Shown: positions 34,691 to 42,731 of the stretch, piece by piece | Position numbering within the stretch: the first letter of the stretch is position 1 | Layout of the letters: each line of letters starts with the position of its first letter | Assembly: GCA_945890645.1 (NCBI GenBank) | Contig: CAMDCV010000003.1 | Location: forward strand, 106,822 to 170,821 | Source: Akkermansia muciniphila | GTDB lineage: Bacteria > Verrucomicrobiota > Verrucomicrobiia > Verrucomicrobiales > Akkermansiaceae | Length of the DNA stretch: 64,000 nt | Reading direction: 5' to 3' | Position numbers and translations under genes: made by a program | Notes under the pieces: generated by a model | The model's input: only the letters and a program-made list of their open reading frames with translations | The model's database searches: none | Told to the model about the DNA's origin: nothing

Positions 34691-36142
34691 ATGAGTATTC
34701 ACGCCCAACTCAGCCCCGAAGCGCAAGCCCGTCTTGATGCCATGAAGCGCAATTCGACGATCTCCTCGATCATCATCGCGCTACTCTCCATCGTCTTGAT
34801 CGGCCTCCTGCTCGCCTTCATCCTGATTTCCCCGATGTTTAAGGAAACGCCTGTGATCGTCACCTACAGTGCGAACGTGCCAGCAGAAGAAGTTTTGGAA
34901 ACCAAAAAAGTTAGCACGAATACCAAACAAAAGCCCTCGGCTCCTTCCTCATCCAGTGCCAAAGTGATCGCGGCGAATACGACTTCGAACGTCGCGATTC
35001 CCGTGCCTGAAGTGGATGTGCCACAGCCATCCACTGATTTCGGTAATGGCGATGACTTCGGCGACGGCTGGGGTTCGGGTGGTGACGGCGGCGGCGGCGG
35101 CGGTGGCTTCGGTGCCATTCCGGCCACCATGCGCAAGCGCTGTTCCAAAGAAGATCGCTTGCAACGTCTCGCGGAAACCGGTGGCAACGAGCAATGCGAA
35201 GAAGCGGTGCTCAAAGCCTTGCGTTGGATGAAGTCCACTCAGGCAGCCGATGGCTCATGGGGCACAGGTCACAAGTCCGCGATGACTGGCTTGGGACTGC
35301 TCGCTTACCTCGGTCATTGTGAGACTCCTCTCTCGGAAGAATTTGGCGAATCCTGCCTCAAAGCCATGACATTCCTCATCAATCTGGGGATGAAAAACGA
35401 TGGCAAAATGGCGGAAAAGCTCGCTGGTCACCAGTGGGTCTATGAGCATTCGATTGCTGTCTACGCCCTAGCAGAATCGACTACCTTCTGCAAACAGCTT
35501 AATATTTCCGTGCCAAATCTGGGCGAGGTGACCCAAAAAGCGGGCCAATTTCTGATCGATAACCAACACGAGAACGGTGGTTGGGCTTATGAATATAAAG
35601 AAGGTGCTGGCGCTCACACCGACCTCTCCGTGACTGGTTGGCACATTCAAGCTCTCAAGGCGATGAAGCACACGGGCCTCGATTTCAAAAATCTCAGCCG
35701 TTGTGCAAAAAAATCGATTGAATACGTCGAGCTTTTGCAAGGTGAGTCAGGTGGTTTTGGATACAAGGGCCCGCCTTCTGGGGAGGCCTATGCTAAGCTC
35801 ACGGGAGTCGGAGTATTGTGCTTACAAATGTGGGATAAGGAGAGCAGCAAAGAAGTTCGCAAGGGAGCTGATCACATTATTAAGACTACTAAGCTGAAAT
35901 GGGGCACGGCTGATTGTAACCTCTACGCCCATTATTATGAAGCACAAGCGATGATGAATCGCGGCGGAAAAGACTGGCAAAAATACAACGCACTGATGCG
36001 CGATGAAGTTCTGAAAAATCAAAAGCCTGACGGCACTTGGCCGGGTCCCGGTGAGAAGTATGGTCTCATTTATGACACCGCACTCTGCACGCTTATGTTA
36101 GAAGTGTATTATCGCTTCCTTCCTGGCACCGGAAAACTCTGA
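34691..36142 (+). CDS. membrane-anchored alpha-toroid (prenyltransferase/squalene-cyclase fold) protein, copy 1
   Basis: 483 residues. A short cytoplasmic head (1-22), one membrane helix (about 23-47), a Ser/Pro linker (about 50-115), a Gly-rich run (117-142) and then an alpha/alpha toroid from about 150. QW-like turn motifs recur: ADGSWG (186-191), ENGGWAY (294-300), GGFGYKG (344-350), PDGTWPG (436-442). The acidic DxDD catalytic motif of squalene-hopene cyclases is absent, so cyclase activity is unlikely. The tandem paralogue at 36367 has an identical first 191 residues. The layout (head, helix, long linker, periplasmic domain) resembles TonB, and a tonB-exbB-exbD operon lies 1 kb away. No Shine-Dalgarno; the start is fixed by the paralogue. 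Confidence 0.8.
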   Translation: MSIHAQLSPEAQARLDAMKRNSTISSIIIALLSIVLIGLLLAFILISPMFKETPVIVTYSANVPAEEVLETKKVSTNTKQKPSAPSSSSAKVIAANTTSNVAIPVPEVDVPQPSTDFGNGDDFGDGWGSGGDGGGGGGGFGAIPATMRKRCSKEDRLQRLAETGGNEQCEEAVLKALRWMKSTQAADGSWGTGHKSAMTGLGLLAYLGHCETPLSEEFGESCLKAMTFLINLGMKNDGKMAEKLAGHQWVYEHSIAVYALAESTTFCKQLNISVPNLGEVTQKAGQFLIDNQHENGGWAYEYKEGAGAHTDLSVTGWHIQALKAMKHTGLDFKNLSRCAKKSIEYVELLQGESGGFGYKGPPSGEAYAKLTGVGVLCLQMWDKESSKEVRKGADHIIKTTKLKWGTADCNLYAHYYEAQAMMNRGGKDWQKYNALMRDEVLKNQKPDGTWPGPGEKYGLIYDTALCTLMLEVYYRFLPGTGKL

Positions 36143-36163
36143 ATCCATTCATTTTTCTAAAAT

Positions 36164-36190
36164 GGCGATCTCTTGCGAGGTCGCCTTTTT
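36164..36190 (+). terminator. rho-independent terminator after toroid copy 1
   Basis: Stem GGCGATCTC / GAGGTCGCC (one G-T pair) with loop TTGC, followed by TTTTT. It stands 21 bases after the stop, so copy 2 should have its own promoter. Confidence 0.85.
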
Positions 36191-36366
36191 GTTGGTTTAA
36201 TCCCTGATCAAAACTATTTGAAAAAAACTTCTAAGGTTCGATCGTGCTGATTCGTTTCTGTGTGTGAGAAACAGATTGGCGACATTTGTGCTGGCAAACC
36301 AGCGCTGAGTCAGTCAATTTCTCGCTGCGAAACACCCTTTTATCAACGCCTAACCGAAAATTCCCT

Positions 36367-37866
36367 ATGAGTATCCACGCCCAACTCAGCCCCGAAGCGC
36401 AGGCCCGTCTTGATGCCATGAAGCGCAATTCGACGATCTCCTCGATCATCATCGCGCTACTTTCCATCGTCTTGATCGGACTCCTGCTTGCCTTCATTCT
36501 CATTTCTCCGATGTTCAAGGAAACGCCTGTGATCGTAACCTACAGCGCCAATGTCCCCGCGGAAGAAGTTTTGGAAACCAAAAAAGTTAGCACGAATACC
36601 AAACAAAAGCCTTCCGCTCCCTCTTCGTCCAGTGCGAAAGTGATCGCAGCGAATACGACTTCGAATGTCGCCATTCCCGTGCCAGAAGTAGACGTGCCAC
36701 AACCATCCACTGATTTCGGTAATGGCGATGACTTCGGCGACGGCTGGGGTTCGGGTGGTGACGGCGGCGGCGGCGGCGGCGGCTTCGGTGCCATTCCGGC
36801 CACCATGCGCAAGCGCTGCTCCAAAGAAGATCGCTTGCAACGTCTTGCGGAAACCGGTGGCAACGAGCAATGCGAAGAAGCGGTGCTCAAAGCCTTGCGT
36901 TGGATGAAATCCACCCAAGCAGCCGATGGTTCCTGGGGCGGAGCCAACAAAGCTGGTATGACAGGCTTGGGTCTCCTTGCCTATCTCGGCCACTGCGAAA
37001 CTCCACTCTCGGAAGAATTCGGCGAATCTTGCCTCAAGGCCATGACATTCTTGATCAATCTGGGCATGAAAAACGACGGTAAACTGGCGGAAAACGTCGC
37101 TAACAAACAATGGCCCTACGAACATGCCATTGCGATCTATGCCCTAGCCGAATCGACTACCTTCTGCAAACAACTTAACATTGCCGTTCCCAATTTGACA
37201 GAAGTCACCCAAAAAGCGGGTCAGTTCCTGATTGACAATCAAAACCAAGATGGCGGCTGGGCCTATTCCTATGAAGAAGGTTCTGGAGCACACACGGACC
37301 TCTCGGTCTCCGGTTGGCACATTCAAGCACTCAAAGCGATGAAGCACACAGGTCTGGATTTCAAAAACCTCAGCCGCTGTGCAAAAAAATCCATCGAATA
37401 CACCGAGTTAAAACAAGGGCCCGATGGCGGTTTTGGTTATAGGGGTCCTGCACCTGCTGGCAATGCTGGCTACCATACGCTCACAGGAGTCGGCGTCCTC
37501 TGCCTCCAGATGTGGGATAAGGAAAGTAGTAAGGAAGTGCGCAAAGGTGTGGATTATATCTCGGACAAAAGCAAGCTGAAGTGGGGCGCTCCAGAATGTG
37601 ACCTCTACGGCCACTACTACGAGGCGCAAGCCATGATGAACCGCGGTGGCAAAGACTGGAAGAAATACAATGAGATGATGCGCGATGAAGTCTTGAAGAA
37701 TCAACTTCCTGACGGCACTTGGAAAAATCCCGAAGGCAAACTCCGCGCAGTGGGTGCTTCTTTCCAAGGAACATCTGCGCAAAGTGTCTTCTACCGTACC
37801 GCACTATGCACTCTGATGCTTGAAGTGTATTATCGCTTCCTTCCCGGAACGGGCGGGGGCAAATAA
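36367..37866 (+). CDS. membrane-anchored alpha-toroid protein, copy 2 (tandem paralogue)
   Basis: 499 residues from the ATG at 36367, matched to copy 1; an upstream in-frame ATG at 36286 has no counterpart there. Residues 1-191 equal copy 1 exactly, including membrane helix, linker and Gly-rich run, while the DNA differs at about 37 silent sites. The toroid domain has many replacements: first turn GGANKAG, then QDGGWAYSYEEG and DGGFGYRGPAPAGNAGY. Before the C-terminus it carries an insert (KLRAVGASFQGTSAQ) missing in copy 1. The ends LCTLMLEVYYRFLPGTG agree again. It has its own terminator. Likely a different ligand or partner for the same membrane machinery (inference). Confidence 0.8.
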   Translation: MSIHAQLSPEAQARLDAMKRNSTISSIIIALLSIVLIGLLLAFILISPMFKETPVIVTYSANVPAEEVLETKKVSTNTKQKPSAPSSSSAKVIAANTTSNVAIPVPEVDVPQPSTDFGNGDDFGDGWGSGGDGGGGGGGFGAIPATMRKRCSKEDRLQRLAETGGNEQCEEAVLKALRWMKSTQAADGSWGGANKAGMTGLGLLAYLGHCETPLSEEFGESCLKAMTFLINLGMKNDGKLAENVANKQWPYEHAIAIYALAESTTFCKQLNIAVPNLTEVTQKAGQFLIDNQNQDGGWAYSYEEGSGAHTDLSVSGWHIQALKAMKHTGLDFKNLSRCAKKSIEYTELKQGPDGGFGYRGPAPAGNAGYHTLTGVGVLCLQMWDKESSKEVRKGVDYISDKSKLKWGAPECDLYGHYYEAQAMMNRGGKDWKKYNEMMRDEVLKNQLPDGTWKNPEGKLRAVGASFQGTSAQSVFYRTALCTLMLEVYYRFLPGTGGGK

Positions 37867-37890
37867 TTTCGCCAAGGAATCAACACAAAA

Positions 37891-37918
37891 GGCGGCTCCC
37901 TCACGAGTCGCCTTTTTT
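37891..37918 (+). terminator. rho-independent terminator after toroid copy 2
   Basis: Stem GGCGGCTC / GAGTCGCC (one G-T pair), loop CCTCAC, then six T. It stands 24 bases after the stop codon. Confidence 0.85.
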
Positions 37919-37956
37919 CGTAAAGCTCTTTGCTCAACCACAGACCTTGCACTACC

Positions 37957-38238
37957 ATGACGGATCCCACACCAAAACCGCGCGTTGAAATCGAGGCACC
38001 GAGTAAAGAGCAAATTGCCGCTGCAAAAAAAATGCGCCGCGAGCATGAGATGAATTTTCTGCAAAAGCCTACCGAAACGACAAAGAAGCAGCGGCGTTCT
38101 GGCGTCGAAGGCATCGTGCTCATGCTGATGGCAGCGGCCCTACTTTATTTTTTCCATCCTCTTGGTCATGTGGGCTGGATCCTTGCCGCATTGCCCTTTC
38201 TCGGTGGCGTGATCGTAATGATCAAGGGTTGGCAATGA
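37957..38238 (+). CDS. small membrane protein
   Basis: 93 residues from the ATG at 37957. A charged N-terminal half (SKEQIAAAKKMRREHEM, TKKQRRSGVEG) precedes two predicted membrane helices (GIVLMLMAAALLYFFHPLG and GWILAALPFLGGVIVMI). The topology suggests a cytoplasmic basic head and a hairpin in the inner membrane. No family recognised. It ends 12 bases before the opposing gene's stop. Confidence 0.6.
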   Translation: MTDPTPKPRVEIEAPSKEQIAAAKKMRREHEMNFLQKPTETTKKQRRSGVEGIVLMLMAAALLYFFHPLGHVGWILAALPFLGGVIVMIKGWQ

Positions 38239-38250
38239 GGACCAATCCGC

Positions 38251-38808
38251 TTAGCGATCCGCGATGAAGCGTAGCTGCGGTCCCTCGGGAGTCGGGTAAA
38301 TCACGGCAATAAACGCAGTGGGCTCTTCGGCACTCGTGGACACTTTTTTCTGACCGTCTAATGTTGCGGAAACCTGATTGTTCTCAAGGGCTCCGACATC
38401 GAGAAATTGGGAAGGGGGCATTTCGTAACGTTTATCGGCCATTGTCAGTGCGACAGCGCTACCGCAAAGATTGATCATGCGCAGCGAGGACGTTTCTTTG
38501 GTTTCTTGGCTGGGGACTACATGCCACTCGGGCTTATTGTCTTTGTGATAAAGCAACACTACGCGACCATCCTTGCTAGCAGGAGCCTGCCATGCCTTAT
38601 GCTCACTGTCAGTGATCCGAAAGGCGGCTGATTTGTCAGGCAAGGTGAAGGAGCCGCTATCCGCCCCTGGTTCCAATGTGAACGATTGTGTTTTTTTGTC
38701 GCAATTGACCTCGATGGTGAGTTCTTTGTCTCCTGCGAGGTGGACAACATTAAACGTTCCACCCATGGAGGGTAGGATCATCGTAAAAACAAAAAGTAGG
38801 GAACGCAT
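38251..38808 (-). CDS. hypothetical secreted protein
   Basis: 185 residues with a short signal peptide (RSLLFVFTMILPSMG). The mature part is beta-rich: FNVVHLAGDKELTIEVNCD, SLRMINLCGSAVALTMADKR, VSATLDGQKKVSTSAEEP and AFIAVIYPTPEGPQLRFIAD. It follows the gene at 38816 by seven bases on the same strand, so the two form a unit, and both share the order beta domain, then a short second domain ending in a YLLI/AVIYP strand. They may be distant paralogues. Function unknown. Confidence 0.6.
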   Translation of the reverse strand: MRSLLFVFTMILPSMGGTFNVVHLAGDKELTIEVNCDKKTQSFTLEPGADSGSFTLPDKSAAFRITDSEHKAWQAPASKDGRVVLLYHKDNKPEWHVVPSQETKETSSLRMINLCGSAVALTMADKRYEMPPSQFLDVGALENNQVSATLDGQKKVSTSAEEPTAFIAVIYPTPEGPQLRFIADR

Positions 38809-38815
38809 GGCGATA

Positions 38816-39487
38816 TTATGGTTTTTTTTGTTTCATCCACGGTGGAAGTTCCTGCGTCTCGCCGCGCACGAGCAATGATGCCATGGTTTGTTTGTGGTTG
38901 CTGCCAATCAGCAAATAATAGGCGCCTTTTTCCTGCGCTCCTGCACAGGCGCCGATGGTAGTGTTTCCATGAAGCACCTGAAACGCACCACCATTCCAAT
39001 TTGAAACTTCCTGACTGCCAAACAATTCCAAGACCATCTTATGCGGACCGACTTGGAAGGTTTCGGGTTCTGGGCAAAACGACATGGCACGTAAGTAGTG
39101 GCCTTTTTGCTCGGCAAAAGCTTCACAGCGGCGGATGCGCAGTTGCGGTGGAATTTCTTTTCCTTTCTCGTCTTTTTTCGCGCCAATCTGTTGTAAGAAT
39201 GCGACGTAAAGGACGCTGACGTTGGTTTCAATCTTGATAGTACCCGAAGCTGTTTTATAGCCTTCCACTTCCAATGTCAGAGAGTGCTCACCCTTCGGCA
39301 CAATGAACCAACCCGTGGAACTAACTGCTTTCAAACCTCCCGGCACTAATTCCTTGCCCCCGATGTTGATATTGCAGGACTTCTCTGCGGGAACCATGTT
39401 GGCGATATTGAGAAATCCAAATTCGCCCTCCTGCGCGCTGAGGGGCGCGAGCAAGGCAACCAATAATAAGAAGAAAACGCGCGGCAT
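38816..39487 (-). CDS. hypothetical secreted protein with PEGA-like stretch
   Basis: 223 residues from the ATG at 39487, chosen for its signal peptide (RVFFLLLVALLAPLSAQ). An early stretch GWFIVPKGEHSLTLEVEGYK resembles a PEGA-type beta domain. Later segments are AMSFCPEPETFQVGPHK, MVLELFGSQEVSNWNGGAF and GAYYLLIGSNHKQTMASLLV. First gene of a two-gene unit with 38251. Probably periplasmic or surface; no specific function seen. Confidence 0.6.
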   Translation of the reverse strand: MPRVFFLLLVALLAPLSAQEGEFGFLNIANMVPAEKSCNINIGGKELVPGGLKAVSSTGWFIVPKGEHSLTLEVEGYKTASGTIKIETNVSVLYVAFLQQIGAKKDEKGKEIPPQLRIRRCEAFAEQKGHYLRAMSFCPEPETFQVGPHKMVLELFGSQEVSNWNGGAFQVLHGNTTIGACAGAQEKGAYYLLIGSNHKQTMASLLVRGETQELPPWMKQKKP

Positions 39488-39712
39488 AAAATCGATGGGA
39501 GGAAGGTGTGGGATGAGAAGCAAATGATAGGCAAGCAGTTCGCATTCCGATCTGCGGAAGAAATTTTTCCTGTCAGGGATGAAGTGTCCACGAGAATTCG
39601 CGGTCTGCAAGATCAAAGTCGTCTATGTGACGAAGCTGTCAGATGAGACGGCCGAGAACGCAATATGATCTTTGTTCTTGCCCGCGGCGGCATCCTGCGG
39701 CATGGGTGGGGC

Positions 39713-41047
39713 ATGACTTCAGAGTTGAGCGACTTGTTTCATTTCCTGCGTTTCCCGAGCATTTCCACTGATTCCCGCCATACGGGTGACGTGCGCCGTT
39801 GCGCCGAGTGGTTGGTGGAAAAATTATCGAGCCTGGGCTTGCAAACACAGCTTCACGAAACCGCGCGGCATCCGATCGTGGTCGCGCGCAATGAGCATAA
39901 GCCGGAACGCAAGACAGTTCTGATCTATGGGCACTACGACGTGCAGCCCGTCGATCCGCTGGAACTCTGGCACAGCGCGCCATTTGAACCAGAAATCCGC
40001 GACGGGAAAATTTGGTGTCGTGGTGCCACCGACAACAAGGGACAAATGCTCGCGCATGTTTTGGGCGTGGCAAAAACTCTGCGCGAACAAGGCGATCTAC
40101 CCGTGAATTTGATTTTCCTTTTTGAGGGCGAAGAAGAAATTGGCAGCCCCCATCTTGCCCCGTTTTTGCAGGCACACCGCGAGGAACTGCGCTGCGATGT
40201 GATCGCCGTTTCCGATACAGGCATGGTCGCGGCAGGCGTGCCGACGATGGGATATGGTCTGCGCGGCATTGCCTGTGCGGAGGTGACTTTGCGCGGTCCC
40301 AAGGGTGATTTGCATTCGGGGATCTATGGTGGTGCGGTGGCCAATCCTGCTACCGCGATGGCGCGCTTGGTGGCGAGCCTGCACGATGACAAAGGCACCA
40401 TTCAAGTTACCGGATTTTATGATGATGTGCGCCCCTTGCAAGAGTGGGAGAGGGAAATGTGGCGCAACATTTCTGGGGTGTCGGATGCCGATTTTCTCGC
40501 TGTCACTGGTTCGCCTGCGGTGTTCGGAGAAGAAGGTTACAGCTCCGCGGAGCGCGTGTGGGCACGTCCCACGGCAGAGGTCAATGGCATCGGCGGCGGT
40601 TATCAAGGTGAGGGCTCAAAAACCGTTTTGCCGGCGGAGTCTTTTGCCAAATTTTCCTTCCGTCTCGTGCCCGATCAGGACCCCAAAGACATTCTCGAAA
40701 AAGTGCGGGTGCATTTCGAAACACACTGCCCCGCAGGCGTGTCGATCGAGATCGAAATCGGTCACGACGGCAAACCCTACCATGCGGATCCACACTCTGC
40801 TTTTGGCAAAGCCGCACAGCGCGCACTCAGCCGTGCTTTCGGTCGTGAGCCTGTGCTGATTCGTGAGGGTGGCAGTATTCCCATCATTCAAACGTTCCGC
40901 GAAATCCTCGGCGTCGATACTCTGTTGTTAGGTCTCGCATTACCCGATTGCCAAATCCACGCGCCTAACGAAAATTTCCCCGTGGCTAATTTTGAAGCAG
41001 GGATTTTGTTGAATCAACATCTGCTCAATGAGCTGGCCCTCGGATAA
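39713..41047 (+). CDS. M20 family metallopeptidase (dipeptidase)
   Basis: 444 residues from the ATG at 39713; an ATG at 39665 would add 16 residues outside the family. Zinc-site motifs are YGHYDVQP, GATDNKGQM and FEGEEEIGS, with the dimerisation lid around GPKGDLHSGIYGG and a late His in DCQIHAPNENF. This is the M20 branch of carnosinase/CPG2-like dipeptidases, which cleave short peptides or acyl-amino acids in the cytoplasm. No signal peptide. Convergent with the FAD oxidoreductase. Confidence 0.92.
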   Translation: MTSELSDLFHFLRFPSISTDSRHTGDVRRCAEWLVEKLSSLGLQTQLHETARHPIVVARNEHKPERKTVLIYGHYDVQPVDPLELWHSAPFEPEIRDGKIWCRGATDNKGQMLAHVLGVAKTLREQGDLPVNLIFLFEGEEEIGSPHLAPFLQAHREELRCDVIAVSDTGMVAAGVPTMGYGLRGIACAEVTLRGPKGDLHSGIYGGAVANPATAMARLVASLHDDKGTIQVTGFYDDVRPLQEWEREMWRNISGVSDADFLAVTGSPAVFGEEGYSSAERVWARPTAEVNGIGGGYQGEGSKTVLPAESFAKFSFRLVPDQDPKDILEKVRVHFETHCPAGVSIEIEIGHDGKPYHADPHSAFGKAAQRALSRAFGREPVLIREGGSIPIIQTFREILGVDTLLLGLALPDCQIHAPNENFPVANFEAGILLNQHLLNELALG

Positions 41048-41065
41048 AAATTTCTCTCGGTTTAT

Positions 41066-42727
41066 CTAACGCTTTTGTGGCGTGTCCAATTCAAGGCGTT
41101 GTCCATCGGCAAGCAAGCGCTCGCGCAAAAGATCATACGGCACATCTTGCACAGTGCTGTTGCGATCAATGGCAATCGCCGCTGCTGTCGCTGCGCTTTG
41201 CGATAGCACCATCAGCACCGGCTCCATACGAATCGAACCGAAGGCAATGTGCGAGGCGGAAACAGCGAAGGTCACATACAGGTTTTCGCACTCGTTCTTT
41301 TTCGGTATGATGGAACCGTAATCGATCGAATAGGGACCGGTTTGTCGAATGTGGTGCTGCACATCGCCTTCGTTTTGCACATCGCCCTGCTCAGTGACGT
41401 AGCGCTGCACGTGATGGGAATCCATCGTGTAGGCTCCCATGCCCACGGATCGTAGGACTTTCTTTTCATTCGAAATGATCGGCTGAGTCACGACGTAATC
41501 GCTCACCATCCGTCGTGCTTCGCGAATGTAGAGAGCGTGCGGCCAGTTGCCATTTTCCACAAACTCATCTTTTGGTAGTCCCCAATGGAGGTGCTCCTTG
41601 CGGATGCTTTCCGGCACGCGCGGGTGATGTTGCAAAGTCCAGATCAGACCCAATTGCCATTGCTTGTGAGCCTCGGCCATTTGATCGCGCGTGGCATAGT
41701 CGGCCTCAGGGTAGTTGTAATTCATGCCAATAAAATCGGTCGAGGCGCCGGAGTCGTTGTTCGAATCTGTTTTGTAATTTGGTAAGGCACTGAATTTGAA
41801 AAATCGACTCTTTTGTCCTACTTCGATGGAGCGAAGGACAAGTTCATAGTTCTTTTCATCGTAGCCCTCAGGCTTGTTAATGGCAATTCGATTCGGTTCG
41901 TGATTGGTTAAGCACATGCGATAGCAATACGCCTGTATGCGTTTGTCGCCGTCGCCTTTTGCGCCGCCGATCGTGGGGTTCACGCCGGGCAACAAACCAC
42001 TGTCGGGATTTTTCGGCACGACATACGGATCGATGCCACGCGGCAATTGATTGCCTTTTTGACCCGGCTGGATGCCATTCGCCGGCTCGCCATATTGAGC
42101 GGATGACTCGCGGCCGAGGGTATAGGAAACCCCTGCCAAGGCCATCAGATCGCCTTCATAGGTGGTGTCGATAAACATTTTTGCAGAGATCGAGTGGCCA
42201 TCCAGCGTGCGGATCGACTGGATTGACTTGCCTTTCATCAAGATGCCTTTTTCACTACGATCGAGCCTGTCGTATACCACGCGAATTTGATGGTCGCGGA
42301 TCCATTTTTCAAAAACTGCCGAAGCAACTTTGGGTTCGAACAAGGACATTGTTTGGGCTTTATCATTGCGCGCGGGCCCTGCTTGGCCTTTGTTGCCAAA
42401 ACTGTCTTTGGATTGCAAATTCCATGCTTCTGTCTTTTCGTAATGCAGATAGACCTGATGAAAAAACTCATGACTGATGCCGCCGAGAATGCGGTCATCG
42501 CCGATGTCAGTGAAGCCGAGACCGCCACTGGTCATGCCGCCGAGGAAGCGATCTGGTGAGATGATGACTACGCTCTTGTTCATGCGTTTCGCCTGCACTG
42601 CCGATGCAATAGCACCCGGCGTGCCGCCATAAACGCAGAGATCAACGTTGATGGTTTCAGCAGCAGTGGCGGATAGAGCGAGACTGCATACGATCGACGT
42701 GAGCTGCGGGTAGGGTAGACGGTTCAT
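41066..42727 (-). CDS. secreted FAD-dependent oxidoreductase
   Basis: 553 residues from the ATG at 42727, four bases after the sulfatase stop; it opens a signal peptide (LTSIVCSLALSATAAE). The dinucleotide site YGGTPGAIASAVQAKR (33-48) and the conserved FLGGMTSGGLGFTDIG follow, as in the FAD_oxidored family of Planctomycetes and Verrucomicrobia. A late motif VSASHIAFGSIRMEPVLM matches the family's end. These proteins usually sit in polysaccharide-degradation loci and are thought to oxidise sugars. Paired here with a sulfatase, so a sulfated glycan is a reasonable but unproven target. Confidence 0.88.
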   Translation of the reverse strand: MNRLPYPQLTSIVCSLALSATAAETINVDLCVYGGTPGAIASAVQAKRMNKSVVIISPDRFLGGMTSGGLGFTDIGDDRILGGISHEFFHQVYLHYEKTEAWNLQSKDSFGNKGQAGPARNDKAQTMSLFEPKVASAVFEKWIRDHQIRVVYDRLDRSEKGILMKGKSIQSIRTLDGHSISAKMFIDTTYEGDLMALAGVSYTLGRESSAQYGEPANGIQPGQKGNQLPRGIDPYVVPKNPDSGLLPGVNPTIGGAKGDGDKRIQAYCYRMCLTNHEPNRIAINKPEGYDEKNYELVLRSIEVGQKSRFFKFSALPNYKTDSNNDSGASTDFIGMNYNYPEADYATRDQMAEAHKQWQLGLIWTLQHHPRVPESIRKEHLHWGLPKDEFVENGNWPHALYIREARRMVSDYVVTQPIISNEKKVLRSVGMGAYTMDSHHVQRYVTEQGDVQNEGDVQHHIRQTGPYSIDYGSIIPKKNECENLYVTFAVSASHIAFGSIRMEPVLMVLSQSAATAAAIAIDRNSTVQDVPYDLLRERLLADGQRLELDTPQKR

Positions 42728-42731
42728 AGGA

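Noticed and set aside
35076..35118. GGC-rich microsatellite as a phase-variable repeat
   Set aside because: It encodes the Gly-rich run, is a triplet repeat that would not shift the frame, and both paralogues keep the same length.
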